64,000 bases of DNA, taken from contig NZ_FNRK01000004.1 in NCBI RefSeq assembly GCF_900107815.1, positions 111,928-175,927 on the forward strand. The letters run 5' to 3'. Made by a program: the position numbers and the translations under genes. The notes below the pieces were generated by a model. That model searched no databases, was not told the origin of the DNA, and saw only the letters and a program-made list of their open reading frames with translations. This stretch comes from Eubacterium aggregans (GTDB taxonomy: Bacteria > Bacillota > Clostridia > Eubacteriales > Eubacteriaceae). Shown in pieces: positions 31,294 through 41,346 of the stretch. Numbering within the stretch: position 1 is the stretch's first letter; every line of letters starts with the position of its first letter.

Positions 31294-31654
31294 TGTTGCC
31301 AAAGCCTTTTCTGTGATGATGGAAATCCTGGATGTGCCTTGTGAATATCAAACTTGGACCCAGGTCGTGTCATACCCATACTGGGTGTACGAAATCCTGG
31401 GGTCCCCTGTGGTGTCTGAGGATGGCATGGAGGAGTTGACCATCATCCTAACGGGGTTTAGCAAGGGCAAGGCCTTGCCTCTGGCTCAGGCTGAGGGGCG
31501 AATCAAACAATATTTTAAACATGGCGTGACCGTCACTGATGATGACGGGAGCACCATTTGCTTTTCCTATGGCGGGTTTCAGTCGGTGTCTACGGGCGCC
31601 CCGGACCTGAAACGAATTGATATCACAATTAGTGTGAAGAAATGGAGTGTATGA
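31286..31654 (+). CDS. Tail completion / terminator-type protein
   Basis: A 122-residue protein. WTQVVSYPYWVYEILG and a C-terminal LKRIDITISVKKWSV strand, together with its position between gp10-like and tail tube genes, fit a tail terminator (lambda gpU-like). Sequence alone is only suggestive. Confidence 0.6.
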   Translation: MIDVAKAFSVMMEILDVPCEYQTWTQVVSYPYWVYEILGSPVVSEDGMEELTIILTGFSKGKALPLAQAEGRIKQYFKHGVTVTDDDGSTICFSYGGFQSVSTGAPDLKRIDITISVKKWSV

Positions 31655-31655
31655 C

Positions 31656-32240
31656 ATGACTTTAGCAAAGCATGGCGTAACGGCAACGACTCCGAAGAGT
31701 ATCCTCTTTGGGGCAGGGGTCGTCTATAAAAATTTAAAGTGTACCGAAGATGTCTGGTCTGGAACCGTCTTGGGCGCAACCAGCGGTGGGTCTAAGCTCA
31801 GTATTAAAAATGAACTAAGTTCACCGGAAATTGACGGTGTTACAGTAAAACTGAAAGGACTGGATTCGATTAAAAGTCAGGAAGTTACCCTCGAGGTCAA
31901 TCTGATTGAGTTGAATAAGGATACCATGAAGCTGGCTATCCTCGGGATGGATGGCACGTCGGATGCTGCTGGCTTTGATTTAATCGAAATGAAAGGCACG
32001 GTGGAAACGGGGGATTATCTGGAAAACATTGCGATCGTTGGATATAAGACGGACAATACGCCGATTACAGTTATTTTGGAGAATGCAATTTGTACATCAG
32101 GCATGGAAATCGCTACAAAGAACAATGAGGCATCTGTATCCACGCTAACCTTCGAGCCCCGGGCTGATGCGTCGGAGGCCATTGATAAGTTGCCTGTCAA
32201 GATTTATGCGTCCAATGCTTCTTACAGTACAGGCGTTTAA
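31656..32240 (+). CDS. Major tail tube protein
   Basis: A 194-residue β-rich protein. ATG at 31656 follows TGGAG and lies 1 bp after the previous stop. VTATTPKSILFGAGVVYKNL, SPEIDGVTVKLKG and repeated strands with few helices fit siphovirus tail tube subunits. The next genes are the two tail chaperones and the tape measure, the canonical order. Confidence 0.82.
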   Translation: MTLAKHGVTATTPKSILFGAGVVYKNLKCTEDVWSGTVLGATSGGSKLSIKNELSSPEIDGVTVKLKGLDSIKSQEVTLEVNLIELNKDTMKLAILGMDGTSDAAGFDLIEMKGTVETGDYLENIAIVGYKTDNTPITVILENAICTSGMEIATKNNEASVSTLTFEPRADASEAIDKLPVKIYASNASYSTGV

Positions 32241-32257
32241 GAATAGGAGAATTAAGA

Positions 32258-32764
32258 ATGCAAGATACTTTTACAATGGATGACTTAATTAATCGCAAGA
32301 ATGAAGCGGATGCCCAGGCGGTGGCCGCACAGATTGAAGCGGCTGCCGATAGGGTGGCGCCTGGAGTGGCAGAAGAATCGCTCTTAAAAATCCGAAGTTT
32401 GCAGGCCTCTGACCTGTTTTTGATGACCAGCATTATTTCAAATATTGGCCTGAAGGAGTTTAAGGACGCCTTCGCCGCTGTTGATTTAAGCAATGTGGCA
32501 AAGATTGGCAGTCCGACAGAATCGGAGTTTAAAGAGGTTGGCCTGGGCCTGTTGATCGAGGTAGCCGATATCGTGATGACCAACCTTTGGAAGTGTGAGA
32601 CTTATATCAATCGGCTAATCTCACGAATTTATGGCGTGGATATTAAAGATGTACCCACACTGGACCCTGCCCTGTACCTTGAGATGATTATGGGCATCGT
32701 CGAGGACGATAAGTTTATGGATTTTTTCAAGGCTGCCTCGAAATTGCTGGACAAAATCAAATAG
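32258..32764 (+). CDS. Tail assembly chaperone (gpG-like)
   Basis: A 168-residue helical protein (MQDTFTMDDLINRKNEADAQ...) starting behind AATAGGAGAATTAAGA. Like lambda gpG it lies between tail tube and tape measure and shares its N-terminus with a longer −1 frameshift product. It coats the tape measure during tail assembly and is absent from the virion. Confidence 0.85.
   Translation: MQDTFTMDDLINRKNEADAQAVAAQIEAAADRVAPGVAEESLLKIRSLQASDLFLMTSIISNIGLKEFKDAFAAVDLSNVAKIGSPTESEFKEVGLGLLIEVADIVMTNLWKCETYINRLISRIYGVDIKDVPTLDPALYLEMIMGIVEDDKFMDFFKAASKLLDKIK
32722..32728 (+). other. Slippery heptamer for programmed −1 frameshift
   Basis: T TTT TTC in the gpG frame, the classic X XXY YYZ form. The −1 frame has a stop (TAA) at 32710 and is open from 32713 to 33075, so this is the only standard heptamer usable to join both frames. 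Confidence 0.65.
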
Positions 32765-33075
32765 AGTTTGGGGATCTCCTGTTCACCCGATACGGAGATC
32801 CTTTTGCTTTTTTGGACGCAATGCTCGAGGCGGGCCGGTTCCGCCGCGCGGTAGTGGACGTCTATGAGATGGATGCGAACGACCGGCTGTATCAGTATTG
32901 GATGCATAATGTCCAAGGGGTCAGCTTTGAGGATTACAAAGCCGAAGTGCTCATGCAGGCCGGCCTGCAATCTGGCCCAATCGAGCCGGTGGAACAAATT
33001 ATTACCCGCAGCAATGATGTACTCAAGCAGATGTCCGGCGGAAACCTTAAGGAGGTGAGCAATCAGTGGGCATGA
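32728..33075 (+). CDS. gpGT extension made by −1 frameshift
   Basis: About 115 codons read in the −1 frame after the heptamer. The segment FGDLLFTRYGDPFAFLDAMLEAGRF fits the T domain of gpGT proteins. It has no ribosome site of its own, and the fused product would be about 272 residues. The T domain binds tail tube subunits, while the shared G part binds the tape measure. The end overlaps the tape-measure start by 10 bp. Confidence 0.7.
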   Translation, partial: QGCLEIAGQNQIEFGDLLFTRYGDPFAFLDAMLEAGRFRRAVVDVYEMDANDRLYQYWMHNVQGVSFEDYKAEVLMQAGLQSGPIEPVEQIITRSNDVLKQMSGGNLKEVSNQWA

Positions 33076-35906
33076 CGATATTTGAACTCGTTGGCAAGAT
33101 TGCCATTAATAAGGGGACCGCCGATAAGGATATCGACGAAACGACGAATAAGGGCAAAACCCTCGCTTCGCAGTTTGATACGATTGCGGAGAAGGCGGGG
33201 AGTTTTGCACAAAAAGCGACGGTCGCCGGTGGTGTATTAACCGCAGCGCTGACCGTTCCTCTTGTGATAGCTGGGAAAAAAGCTATCGGGCTTGCTTCAG
33301 ATTACGAAGAAGCTCTGAATAAGACTGACGTTGCCTTTGGGAATAGTGCCCAAAAGGTTGTGGAATTTTCCGAAACATCCTTAAAAACCTTTGGAATATC
33401 AAAAGGGACGGCACTGGATATGGCTAGCTTATTCGGTGATATGGCGACGAGTATGGGGCTACCCCAGGATGCGGCGGCTGATATGTCAGTCTCAATGAGT
33501 GGTTTAGCTGGGGATTTATCAAGCTTTAAGAACATTCCCGTTGACCAGGCAATGACGGCCCTTAATGGTGTATTCACCGGAGAGACAGAGAGCCTGAAGC
33601 AGGTTGGCGTTGTGATGACGCAGACGAACCTAGATGCTTATGCACTGGCGAATGGATTCGGCAAAACAACCGATGAAATGACTCAATCTGAACAGGTTCA
33701 GCTACGTTATGCCTATGTGATGAACGCCACAAAGAATGCCCAGGGTGATTATGCTCGAACGGCGGACGGTACAGCAAATAGCCTGCGGACATTTCAAGGG
33801 ACCCTTGAAGAACTTGGAACAGCGTTCGGACAGGTTATTCTTCCGGTTATTACGCCGATGATTCAAAAAGGGACGGAGCTGCTTAATAAGATTAAGGAGC
33901 TGCCCGACCCGGTTAAAAAAGTTATTGTTGTGGCTGGTGGGCTTGCGGCGTCGCTTGGGCCGCTGATATTGGTGGCTGGCCGCGTTGCGGGTGCTATAAA
34001 AAATATAGCGCAGCTTTTTGGCACTGGCGGACTACTCAGCGGTATTACTGGGACAACAACCGCCACGGGTGGAATGGGTGCAGCCTTGGGTACTGTACTC
34101 GGACCAATTGCGGCCGTAGCGGCCGGAATCGCAGCATTTGCAGCCATTCTCATCGGTGTTTGGAAAAACAGCGAGAAGTTTAGGGCTGGTGTTGTTGGGG
34201 TGTTTCTCCGAATTCGGCAGCAAGTGCAAATCGCATTCATGCGGATTTCTGAAGCCCTGGAGCCGGCAAAAGCTGCTTTTAGGCAGTTCTGGGAATCGGT
34301 TGGGCCTGTGCTGCAGCAGGTTGGGGATTTCTTGGCCATGTATATTCTGCCAATCATCCAGAACTTTGCGACATACTTTATCGGGGCATTCACCAATATC
34401 ATCATCGGTATGGCCCCTTTCTTAACAGCTATCGGAAATTTGTTTTCCTTCATTGCCAATTTTGTTGGGATGGTTTTTGCCCTGTTTAACGGGGACTGGA
34501 ATGGTGCCATGGAGTTTGGGAAGAAAGCTCTCCAAAGTCTGCTGGATGCCGTGGTGAATATCTGGAATGGTATCTGGGGCACAATATCAGCCGTTATGAA
34601 TGCCATTTTTGCTTTTCTTTCGGCTATCTGGGGCAGTATTGTTGGAACGATTAGCAATCTTTTAACCAGCATTTGGAATAACATTACAACGGCTTGGAAT
34701 AATATCATCAACACGACCCAGCGCATTTTAGGAAATCTGATGGCGACAGTCGTTGACGGATTCCAAGGGGCAATTGATTTTATTACCGGTCTCCCAGGGA
34801 AGTTCCTGCAGTACGGGAAGGATATGATTCAGTCCCTCATTGATGGCGTGAACAACATGATCACCGGGGCGAAGGATGCCATCGTCGGTATTGCTAACGG
34901 CATTAAGGATGCCTTTTGCGAAGCCCTTGGCATCCATTCACCATCGACGTGGTTCTCTGACATGGCCGGACACATGGTCCAAGGTCTTGTCAATGGCTGG
35001 AAGAACAGCCACTTCGCCCAGTGGGTGGACAACACTGTTGAATGGATGAAGGAGAAATTCAAGGGCAGCACGGATGCCATTATGGGATTCTTCTCTAAAA
35101 TGGGTTCCGGCGCTCTGGATTTCCTGAAAAATACCCTTGGCATTGACCTGACCGGATTATTCGGTGGTGGTGCTGGGGTCGGCAGTTCGCTTGGCTGGAT
35201 CTGGCCATCGGATACCACTGAGATTACAGACTACTTCGGGAATCGTGAATCCCCCGGGGGTATCGGCAGTACGAACCACCAAGGGATTGATATCGGGGCG
35301 GCCTACGGAACACCGATATACGCACCATCTTCTGGGACCGTAGAGATTGCTGGTGGCTATGGTGGTTACGGCAACGCTGTAAAGCTGGATATGGGCGGCG
35401 GCTTTGAAACGCTCTTTGGTCATATGAGCAGTGTCGCTGTGTCTGTTGGCCAGGCGGTCTCTAAAGGCCAAGTCATCGGTTATGTTGGCAGCACCGGCAA
35501 TAGTACCGGGCCGCATATCCATTATTCAGTGTTTGTGAATGGCCAGATGGTAGATCCCATGGATTTCTATGCCTTTGCAAATGGCGGGATTGTCGACAGG
35601 CCGACTTGGGGCGTGTTCGGGGAAGCGGGGAAGGAAGCGAATATCCCATTGCAGAACAACCGTGCCCGGGGCATTGCGTTGTGGAAGGAATCCGGCCGAA
35701 TCCTCGGGATGACAGGTGGGAGCAGTGACGAGGATGGACTGGCAGCGAAGATTGGCACGGCTGTGGCTGCGGCGTTGAAGGCTGCTGGAATCACGGGAAC
35801 TAATCTAAAAATCGAAACCAACAACTACACCCCCAATCCATCTCCAAGTGAAACCGAACGGGCGACATTGCGTGCACTCAGAAAGGCAGGATTAGCCGAT
35901 GCATAA
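33066..35906 (+). CDS. Tape measure protein with M23 peptidase domain
   Basis: A 946-residue protein and the largest phage gene. GTG start 9 bp after AAGGAGG. It has a TP901-type tape measure N-terminus (helical, residues about 50-300), several hydrophobic stretches (residues about 320-560), an HSPSTWFSDMAGHMVQGLVNGW motif near 630, and an M23 LytM-type metallopeptidase at about 715-840. The peptidase zinc ligands are in NHQGIDIG (H and D) and GPHIHYS (HxH). It sets tail length, and the peptidase would open peptidoglycan during entry. Confidence 0.93.
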   Translation: MGMTIFELVGKIAINKGTADKDIDETTNKGKTLASQFDTIAEKAGSFAQKATVAGGVLTAALTVPLVIAGKKAIGLASDYEEALNKTDVAFGNSAQKVVEFSETSLKTFGISKGTALDMASLFGDMATSMGLPQDAAADMSVSMSGLAGDLSSFKNIPVDQAMTALNGVFTGETESLKQVGVVMTQTNLDAYALANGFGKTTDEMTQSEQVQLRYAYVMNATKNAQGDYARTADGTANSLRTFQGTLEELGTAFGQVILPVITPMIQKGTELLNKIKELPDPVKKVIVVAGGLAASLGPLILVAGRVAGAIKNIAQLFGTGGLLSGITGTTTATGGMGAALGTVLGPIAAVAAGIAAFAAILIGVWKNSEKFRAGVVGVFLRIRQQVQIAFMRISEALEPAKAAFRQFWESVGPVLQQVGDFLAMYILPIIQNFATYFIGAFTNIIIGMAPFLTAIGNLFSFIANFVGMVFALFNGDWNGAMEFGKKALQSLLDAVVNIWNGIWGTISAVMNAIFAFLSAIWGSIVGTISNLLTSIWNNITTAWNNIINTTQRILGNLMATVVDGFQGAIDFITGLPGKFLQYGKDMIQSLIDGVNNMITGAKDAIVGIANGIKDAFCEALGIHSPSTWFSDMAGHMVQGLVNGWKNSHFAQWVDNTVEWMKEKFKGSTDAIMGFFSKMGSGALDFLKNTLGIDLTGLFGGGAGVGSSLGWIWPSDTTEITDYFGNRESPGGIGSTNHQGIDIGAAYGTPIYAPSSGTVEIAGGYGGYGNAVKLDMGGGFETLFGHMSSVAVSVGQAVSKGQVIGYVGSTGNSTGPHIHYSVFVNGQMVDPMDFYAFANGGIVDRPTWGVFGEAGKEANIPLQNNRARGIALWKESGRILGMTGGSSDEDGLAAKIGTAVAAALKAAGITGTNLKIETNNYTPNPSPSETERATLRALRKAGLADA

Positions 35907-36747
35907 AATTAAGTATATCAACGATAGCGGCGCAGTCCTCGACATTGGCGGAGATGATCGCCTAACGCTTATGAGCATCACGGGCTTGGAATCGACCAGC
36001 GTCGAGGACGAAACATCTAAATCCCCTCGGCAGGATGGGATGACCTATATCCAGTCGGCCTATAAGGAGCGGCCGGTTATTTTAAAATTCCATCTGAAAT
36101 GTCATACCCGTGAGGATTACCTCACCTATCGAGATAACATCATCCGGGTGTTTAACCCGAAGGTTGGCGGAATTTTAGATTATCGTGACGGTGAGGTCCG
36201 CAGGCAGTTATATTGCAAGCCGGAGACGGGGATTGACATGCCCAAAAACAGTATCAGTCTATATTGCGACGTAACGGTGGACTTGATTGCCTATGACCCA
36301 TACCTATATGATCCGGCGGTCAACACCCTGGAGCTGACCTTCTGGACTGGCGGGTTGGTCTTTCCGCTGGTCTTCCCGATATCCTTTCGAAAAAAAGGAG
36401 AAACAAAACTTAACATCGTAGTTGACGGCCAGGAGCCCGCGCCATTGTCCATCGCCTTTAAAGGCCCGGCGGTAAACCCTAAGGTCATCAACCACACCAC
36501 CGGGGAATATATTGAGGTGCTTAAGGACTTGACGTCTGACCAGGTGTTACACATTACGACCGGATTTAAAAAGCAGTCGGTAAAAATCGAGGAAAACGGC
36601 ATCCTTACCGATGCCTACGATAAGATTAATATTGAGAGTACGTTTTTTGAGCTGATGCCCGGGGCGAATCTGTTGGAGTACACTTCCGGCGAGACCAGCC
36701 CGAATGATGTGTCCATCAGCTTTAAAAATCGGTATTCCGGAATCTAG
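35899..36747 (+). CDS. Distal tail protein (Dit, siphovirus tail family)
   Basis: A 282-residue protein overlapping the tape measure by 8 bp. The N-terminal belt domain (DRLTLMSITGLESTSVEDETSKSPRQDGMTYIQS) and YRDNIIRVFNPKVGGILDYRDG match Dit. The C-terminal half is a β-sandwich. Dit forms the hub joining tail tube to baseplate. Confidence 0.85.
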   Translation: MHKIKYINDSGAVLDIGGDDRLTLMSITGLESTSVEDETSKSPRQDGMTYIQSAYKERPVILKFHLKCHTREDYLTYRDNIIRVFNPKVGGILDYRDGEVRRQLYCKPETGIDMPKNSISLYCDVTVDLIAYDPYLYDPAVNTLELTFWTGGLVFPLVFPISFRKKGETKLNIVVDGQEPAPLSIAFKGPAVNPKVINHTTGEYIEVLKDLTSDQVLHITTGFKKQSVKIEENGILTDAYDKINIESTFFELMPGANLLEYTSGETSPNDVSISFKNRYSGI

Positions 36748-36758
36748 GAGGTAAAAAT

Positions 36759-37370
36759 ATGGCAATAACAGCAGGATTCCGGGACGGAACCACCGGATAC
36801 AGCGCCGCCACCTTTGCGGCATTTTATGAACGCTTATTTGAAAATGGTGTCAGCACGGATGCCGATGGCAGTCCAACCCTCAAGGTAACGGCAGACGGTG
36901 GCACGGTAAAAGTAGCGCCAGGGGCAGCCTACGCCAAAGGTTTTTGGCTGCAATCAGACAGCATCATCACGCTGACGCCAACCAAGCCCGGAACCGGCTC
37001 CATGATCTATCGGGTCATCGCCCGGGTGGATGTCTCCGGTACAGGCTCAGCGGACACCATCGCCCTCAAGCAGGGCACCGCATCCGCACCACCGGATTTG
37101 GTCACAACGGGCTCAACCTATGAGTTGTCATTGGCCAAGGTAACCATCACATCGGCTGGTGCCATTACTGTGGTGGATGAGCGGGCCAACCAAACGGTCT
37201 GTGGGCTGCTACGGCCAAAAAATTTAGCTGGGATGACCGAAATGCTGGAATCCATGCAAGCACAGTTTGACGCGATGTATTCCAGCATGCAGTCACAGGA
37301 AGGGGTGCGAAAGATTTATATCCAGGAGACGGCTCCGACAGACGCCGTGGAGGGCAGCATATGGATTTAA
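36759..37370 (+). CDS. Baseplate-associated protein
   Basis: A 203-residue protein behind AGGAGGTAAAAAT. The N-terminus ITAGFRDGTTGYSAATFAAFYERLFENGV, then repeated β-strands and the ending EGSIWI (shared in spirit with the GDIWI ending at 40925) suggest a baseplate or receptor-binding accessory protein. No firmer call. Confidence 0.6.
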   Translation: MAITAGFRDGTTGYSAATFAAFYERLFENGVSTDADGSPTLKVTADGGTVKVAPGAAYAKGFWLQSDSIITLTPTKPGTGSMIYRVIARVDVSGTGSADTIALKQGTASAPPDLVTTGSTYELSLAKVTITSAGAITVVDERANQTVCGLLRPKNLAGMTEMLESMQAQFDAMYSSMQSQEGVRKIYIQETAPTDAVEGSIWI

Positions 37371-38530
37371 AAAAACCGAATATCAACATACTTAATGAGG
37401 ACTTGATGTTCCTGGACCGTATCGATTATTACACCTCCCTGTGGTTCAAACGCCACTGGCGTGAGTGTGGCACTTTCGAATTTCATTTATCAGAATGGGT
37501 ACCAGGTTTAGAGCTTGGTCAACGCATCATGCTGGATGCAGACGGTGAGCGTAGCGGTATTATTGAGACCATTGAGTTTGATGATTACGACCTCAAAGAT
37601 ATCACCGTCAGTGGCCGGTGCCTGCGGTCACTGCTTAAGGCTCGGAACATTTTGCCTACGGCGGCAGGATATGACACCTACAACACTAATATTGAGGATA
37701 TCATGCATGGATTGGTGGATAAAAATGCAGCCAATCCAACAAAGGCAGGCCGAAAATATCCTAATTTAGTGATGGCCGCATCGGGTCATCGTGGGGGTAC
37801 CACCAGTTACCAATCCACCTACGGCGTGCTCATGGATGAGCTGGCCAAGCTGTCGGAGCTATCCCAGATTGGGACTAGGGTTATCCTGGACTACGCCGGG
37901 AAAAAGCTGCGTTTTGAGACCGTCACCGGGGTGGACCGGACTTACAACAATACGGCCGGCAATGGATGGGCCGTCTTTTCGCAGAAATTTTCTAACGTTG
38001 AAAAGCGGGTGCTGACCCAATCCATTGCTGATTATCGCAATATGGCCTACGTCGCCGGGCAAGGCGAAGAGGCCGACCGGGAAATCGTGCTGCTGGGTGA
38101 TGAGCTCACTGGCTATGATCGCCGGGAGGTCTACGTGGATGCCCGGGATATTGGAAAGGATAGTGATGTGACGCTGGCCGACCGAGGGAAGGCAAAGCTT
38201 GCAGAATATCCAAAGGTATCCTCTTACCAAGCATCGGTGGACCCGTCGGGCTATAAGACGTCCTGGGACCTCGGGGATTTTGTGAGTATCCTAGACACGG
38301 AGCTTGGCATCCAACAGGACCAGCAGATTATATCCGTCAAGGAGGCCTGGGAAAAGGACGGCGCAACCCTTGAGGTGGAGTTTGGCAGTCCGCTTAAAAC
38401 CATCTATCAGGCCATCAAGCGGGATACCGCCGTGCAGACGGCAACGACCAAAGGCCCCCCTGGCACCGACGGCAAAACCCCAACCTTCCACGTTGGCGAG
38501 GACGGTCATTTGTACGCCACATATAATTAA
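37361..38530 (+). CDS. ReqiPepy6 Gp37-like tail protein (Tal-like)
   Basis: A 389-residue protein overlapping the previous gene by 10 bp. FLDRIDYYTSLWFKRHWRECGTFEFHL, SGIIETIEFDDY and GRCLRSLLKARN are typical of siphovirus ReqiPepy6 Gp37-like proteins, which take the place of the tail-associated hub (gp27-like). The C-terminal 30 residues become collagen-like (GPPGTDGKTPTF), a fibre attachment feature. Confidence 0.8.
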   Translation: MDLKKPNINILNEDLMFLDRIDYYTSLWFKRHWRECGTFEFHLSEWVPGLELGQRIMLDADGERSGIIETIEFDDYDLKDITVSGRCLRSLLKARNILPTAAGYDTYNTNIEDIMHGLVDKNAANPTKAGRKYPNLVMAASGHRGGTTSYQSTYGVLMDELAKLSELSQIGTRVILDYAGKKLRFETVTGVDRTYNNTAGNGWAVFSQKFSNVEKRVLTQSIADYRNMAYVAGQGEEADREIVLLGDELTGYDRREVYVDARDIGKDSDVTLADRGKAKLAEYPKVSSYQASVDPSGYKTSWDLGDFVSILDTELGIQQDQQIISVKEAWEKDGATLEVEFGSPLKTIYQAIKRDTAVQTATTKGPPGTDGKTPTFHVGEDGHLYATYN

Positions 38531-38542
38531 GGAGGTGCAGCC

Positions 38543-38794
38543 ATGGCAACGACCATCGATTTGGGCAGCATCATCGGCCCACCCGGTCCACCCGGCAAAG
38601 TCGAGACCACCATCCACAACCAAACCGCCCCATCGGCCACCTGGACCATCACCCATGGTTTGGGTCGGTATCCGGCCGTCACCATCGTGGACAGCGCGGG
38701 CAGTGTGGTGATTGGGGACGTGGAGTATATCGACGACAACACGGTGACCATCGCCTTCGGCAGTGCCTTTAGCGGAAAGGCCTATCTCAATTAG
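38543..38794 (+). CDS. Small fibre protein with collagen-like start
   Basis: An 83-residue protein behind AAGGAGGTGCAGCC. Residues 11-18 are GPPGPPGK, a short collagen-like triplet run, followed by a β-rich domain (WTITHGLGRYPAVTIVDSAG, then VEYIDDNTVTIAFGSAFSGKAYL) of a type also found at the end of the long fibre at 38810-40693. Probably a fibre linker or short spike. Confidence 0.6.
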   Translation: MATTIDLGSIIGPPGPPGKVETTIHNQTAPSATWTITHGLGRYPAVTIVDSAGSVVIGDVEYIDDNTVTIAFGSAFSGKAYLN

Positions 38795-38809
38795 GAAAGG
38801 AGTGATTTT

Positions 38810-40693
38810 TTGGCAATACCATTTTTGACAGGCATCGACTTAAACAAAAACGAACTGTTAAACGCAAGAATCCAAAACCTAGCCACGGCCCCATCGAGTC
38901 CAGTGGGCGGGCAGATCTATTACAATACGAGCGATAATAACTTTTACGGATTCAACGGGACGGCTTGGGAGGAAATCGGCCGGGATAGCCTGGCATGGGA
39001 TGACATCACCGGCAAGCCAAGTACCTATCCAGCAACGGCACATAACCATGACGACCGGTACTTTACGGAGTCGGAGATAACTACAAAGCTAGGCGGCAAG
39101 TCCGACACCACCCACAACCATGACAGCGCCTACCTGGGTAAGACCGCTAAGGCGGCCAGTGCCGGTTCGGCTGATACCGTGCCGTGGTCTGGCGTGTCTG
39201 GCAAACCTGCCACCTACACGCCGCCGGTGGCATCAGCAACCCAACTTGGCGGCATTAAAGCCGGGGACAATGTCACCATTGACTCCGCTGGTGTGCTGTC
39301 CGTAGCGTCAAATCCCGACCGGTATATCATCAAAGAGCAGCGCTTTGTGGCTACAGCAGGCCAGACAGCTTTTACGCTGACCGGCGGCAGCTACTACCGT
39401 GGCGTCGGGGCCCTGGAGGTCTATCTCAACGGCATCAAGCTGGAGAGCGCTATCATCACGGAGACATCCACCACGGCCTTTGCTCTCAAGTTACCACTGG
39501 AGGAGGGGGATATCCTCCTGGCACGATATGTGCAGCTCATCGACGTGGAGCCGTACCCCATCCATGCCGATGAGCATCTGACAAGCGGCACGGACCCTAT
39601 CCCGCTGGCCACAGCGTCAGCGGATGGACTCATGCCAGCGGCAGACAAGGCAAAGCTTGCCGGTATTGCGGCAGGAGCCAATGCCTATACCCATCCCGGC
39701 TACACAGCTCGGGCGTCCGGCCTGTACAAGGTGACAGTGGATGCCGCCGGCCACGTATCGGCCGTTGCGGCTGCAACCAAAGCCGACATCACCGGCCTGG
39801 GAATCCCCGGGCAAGACACGGTCTATGTGGTAGCCACTCAAGCCGCCAACGGGCTCATGAGCTCATCCGATAAGGTCAAGCTGGACAACAGCTCGACGAC
39901 AGCCCAGGTCAACACGGCTATATCAACGGCCATTTCGGCAGCCATTGCCAACCTCATCGACTCCGCCCCCGGGACCATGGACACCCTCAACGAGATTGCC
40001 GCCGCTCTAGGGGATGACCCCAACTTTGCGGCAACCATGACTAACCTGATTGCTGGCAAGGTGGACAAGGTGACCGGCAAAAGCCTGTCGTCCAATGATT
40101 TTACCGATGCCTTGCTGACCAAGCTCAATGGCATCGCGGCCGGAGCTAATGCATACAGCCATCCCGAGTATACGGCAAAGGCAGCTGGGCTATACAAAGT
40201 GACAGTGGATAGTCTGGGCCATGTATCTGCGGCAACCGCCGTGGGCAAGGCCGATATCACGGGATTAGGTATCCCGGGACAAGACACCACCTATGTGGTG
40301 GCCACGGCATCGGTGGCGGGGCTCATGAGCGCCGCTGACAAAGCCAAGCTGGATGGGATAGCAGCGGGGGCTACCAACTATAGCCATCCCAGCACCCACC
40401 CGGCCACGATGATTACCGAGGACACCTCCCACCGTTTTGCGACGGACGCCGAAAAGACGGCGTGGAATGCAAAGCCTAAAAAGTATGCCACAGCCATTGG
40501 CAACGGCAGTGCAACCAGTATTGCCGTGACCCACAATCTGGGCACCCAGGATGTGACGGTAACCGTCAGAGAGGCGGCCACGCCTTACAGCGTGGTGATG
40601 TGCGATATGCAGATTACCAGTACCAATGTGGTGACCCTGCTCTTTGCGGTTGCACCGGCGTCTGGTGCGTACAGAGTTACGGTGACGGGGTGA
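38810..40693 (+). CDS. Long tail fibre
   Basis: A 627-residue fibre. TTG start behind AAAGGAGTGATTTT. The N-terminus ([41 protein letters not shown]) is the usual tail-attachment module. It contains [12 protein letters not shown] units and two near-copies of a block of about 75 residues that starts GIAAGANAY(T/S)HP and ends in VVAT..A.GLMS..DK.KLD (around residues 284-360 and 441-515), then a C-terminal β-domain like the 38543-38794 protein. It should contact the host surface. Confidence 0.88.
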   Translation: MAIPFLTGIDLNKNELLNARIQNLATAPSSPVGGQIYYNTSDNNFYGFNGTAWEEIGRDSLAWDDITGKPSTYPATAHNHDDRYFTESEITTKLGGKSDTTHNHDSAYLGKTAKAASAGSADTVPWSGVSGKPATYTPPVASATQLGGIKAGDNVTIDSAGVLSVASNPDRYIIKEQRFVATAGQTAFTLTGGSYYRGVGALEVYLNGIKLESAIITETSTTAFALKLPLEEGDILLARYVQLIDVEPYPIHADEHLTSGTDPIPLATASADGLMPAADKAKLAGIAAGANAYTHPGYTARASGLYKVTVDAAGHVSAVAAATKADITGLGIPGQDTVYVVATQAANGLMSSSDKVKLDNSSTTAQVNTAISTAISAAIANLIDSAPGTMDTLNEIAAALGDDPNFAATMTNLIAGKVDKVTGKSLSSNDFTDALLTKLNGIAAGANAYSHPEYTAKAAGLYKVTVDSLGHVSAATAVGKADITGLGIPGQDTTYVVATASVAGLMSAADKAKLDGIAAGATNYSHPSTHPATMITEDTSHRFATDAEKTAWNAKPKKYATAIGNGSATSIAVTHNLGTQDVTVTVREAATPYSVVMCDMQITSTNVVTLLFAVAPASGAYRVTVTG

Positions 40694-40697
40694 TGCG

Positions 40698-40925
40698 ATG
40701 AAGAGCGAAGGGATTGAATGCACCCACAACGGTAAGAGGATTTATCACGAAAATGACAAGCCGACACCGGCAGAGATTGGGGCGGCTAAATCCTCACACA
40801 CTCACGACGACCGGTATTACACTGCTGATGAGGTAGACGACAAAATCACAGGAGCCAGCGGCAATACAGTGACCGTCAGCACGACGGCACCAGCAAATCC
40901 CCGGAAAGGGGATATTTGGATATAG
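40698..40925 (+). CDS. Small fibre-associated protein
   Basis: A 75-residue protein with the fibre-type motif HTHDDRYYTADEV and the ending PRKGDIWI, a form seen at the end of many phage fibre modules. Likely a fibre extension made separately. Confidence 0.6.
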   Translation: MKSEGIECTHNGKRIYHENDKPTPAEIGAAKSSHTHDDRYYTADEVDDKITGASGNTVTVSTTAPANPRKGDIWI

Positions 40926-40934
40926 GAGGTAAAA

Positions 40935-41336
40935 ATGGCATCAAATATTAAACGACCAATCCAAATTTTTAATGGGACGGATTGGGATAAGATTCTACCT
41001 GAGATATCGGATGATATGATTAAGAGCGGGTTTGCCCAAAGTTTGGCAGCATCTGGATATAAAAAATTGCCTGGAGGACTGATTATCCAATGGGGTGTAA
41101 CCGCAGGTGTGGTTGATGGTTCTGGTAATCTTAATAAAACAATTACCTTTCCAATCGCGTTTCCAAATGATATTGCTTGTGTTTTTAACCGGCAGCATCT
41201 TAACGGTTTATACACTGACGTACTCAACAAAAATGTTTGGATGGTGGGGTACGGCTTAAATAGTTTTTCTTTGATTGGGAATAACTTGAATGCAAACATA
41301 AATTTTGAGATCCACTGGTTTGCAATTGGATGGTAG
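40935..41336 (+). CDS. Fibre tip protein (gp53-like C-terminal domain)
   Basis: A 133-residue protein behind AGGAGGTAAAA. The pattern YKKLPGGLIIQWGVTAG, KTITFPIAFPNDI and the final INFEIHWFAIGW is that of the gp53-like receptor-binding tip domain. Its codons are more AT-rich than the fibre upstream, consistent with tip swapping between phages. Confidence 0.75.
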   Translation: MASNIKRPIQIFNGTDWDKILPEISDDMIKSGFAQSLAASGYKKLPGGLIIQWGVTAGVVDGSGNLNKTITFPIAFPNDIACVFNRQHLNGLYTDVLNKNVWMVGYGLNSFSLIGNNLNANINFEIHWFAIGW

Positions 41337-41346
41337 GGGGTAAAAC

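Noticed and set aside
33863..34726. Long minus-strand frame (287 codons)
   Set aside because: It lies inside the tape measure gene, has no ribosome site and reads as a shadow of its Ala/Ile-rich codons.
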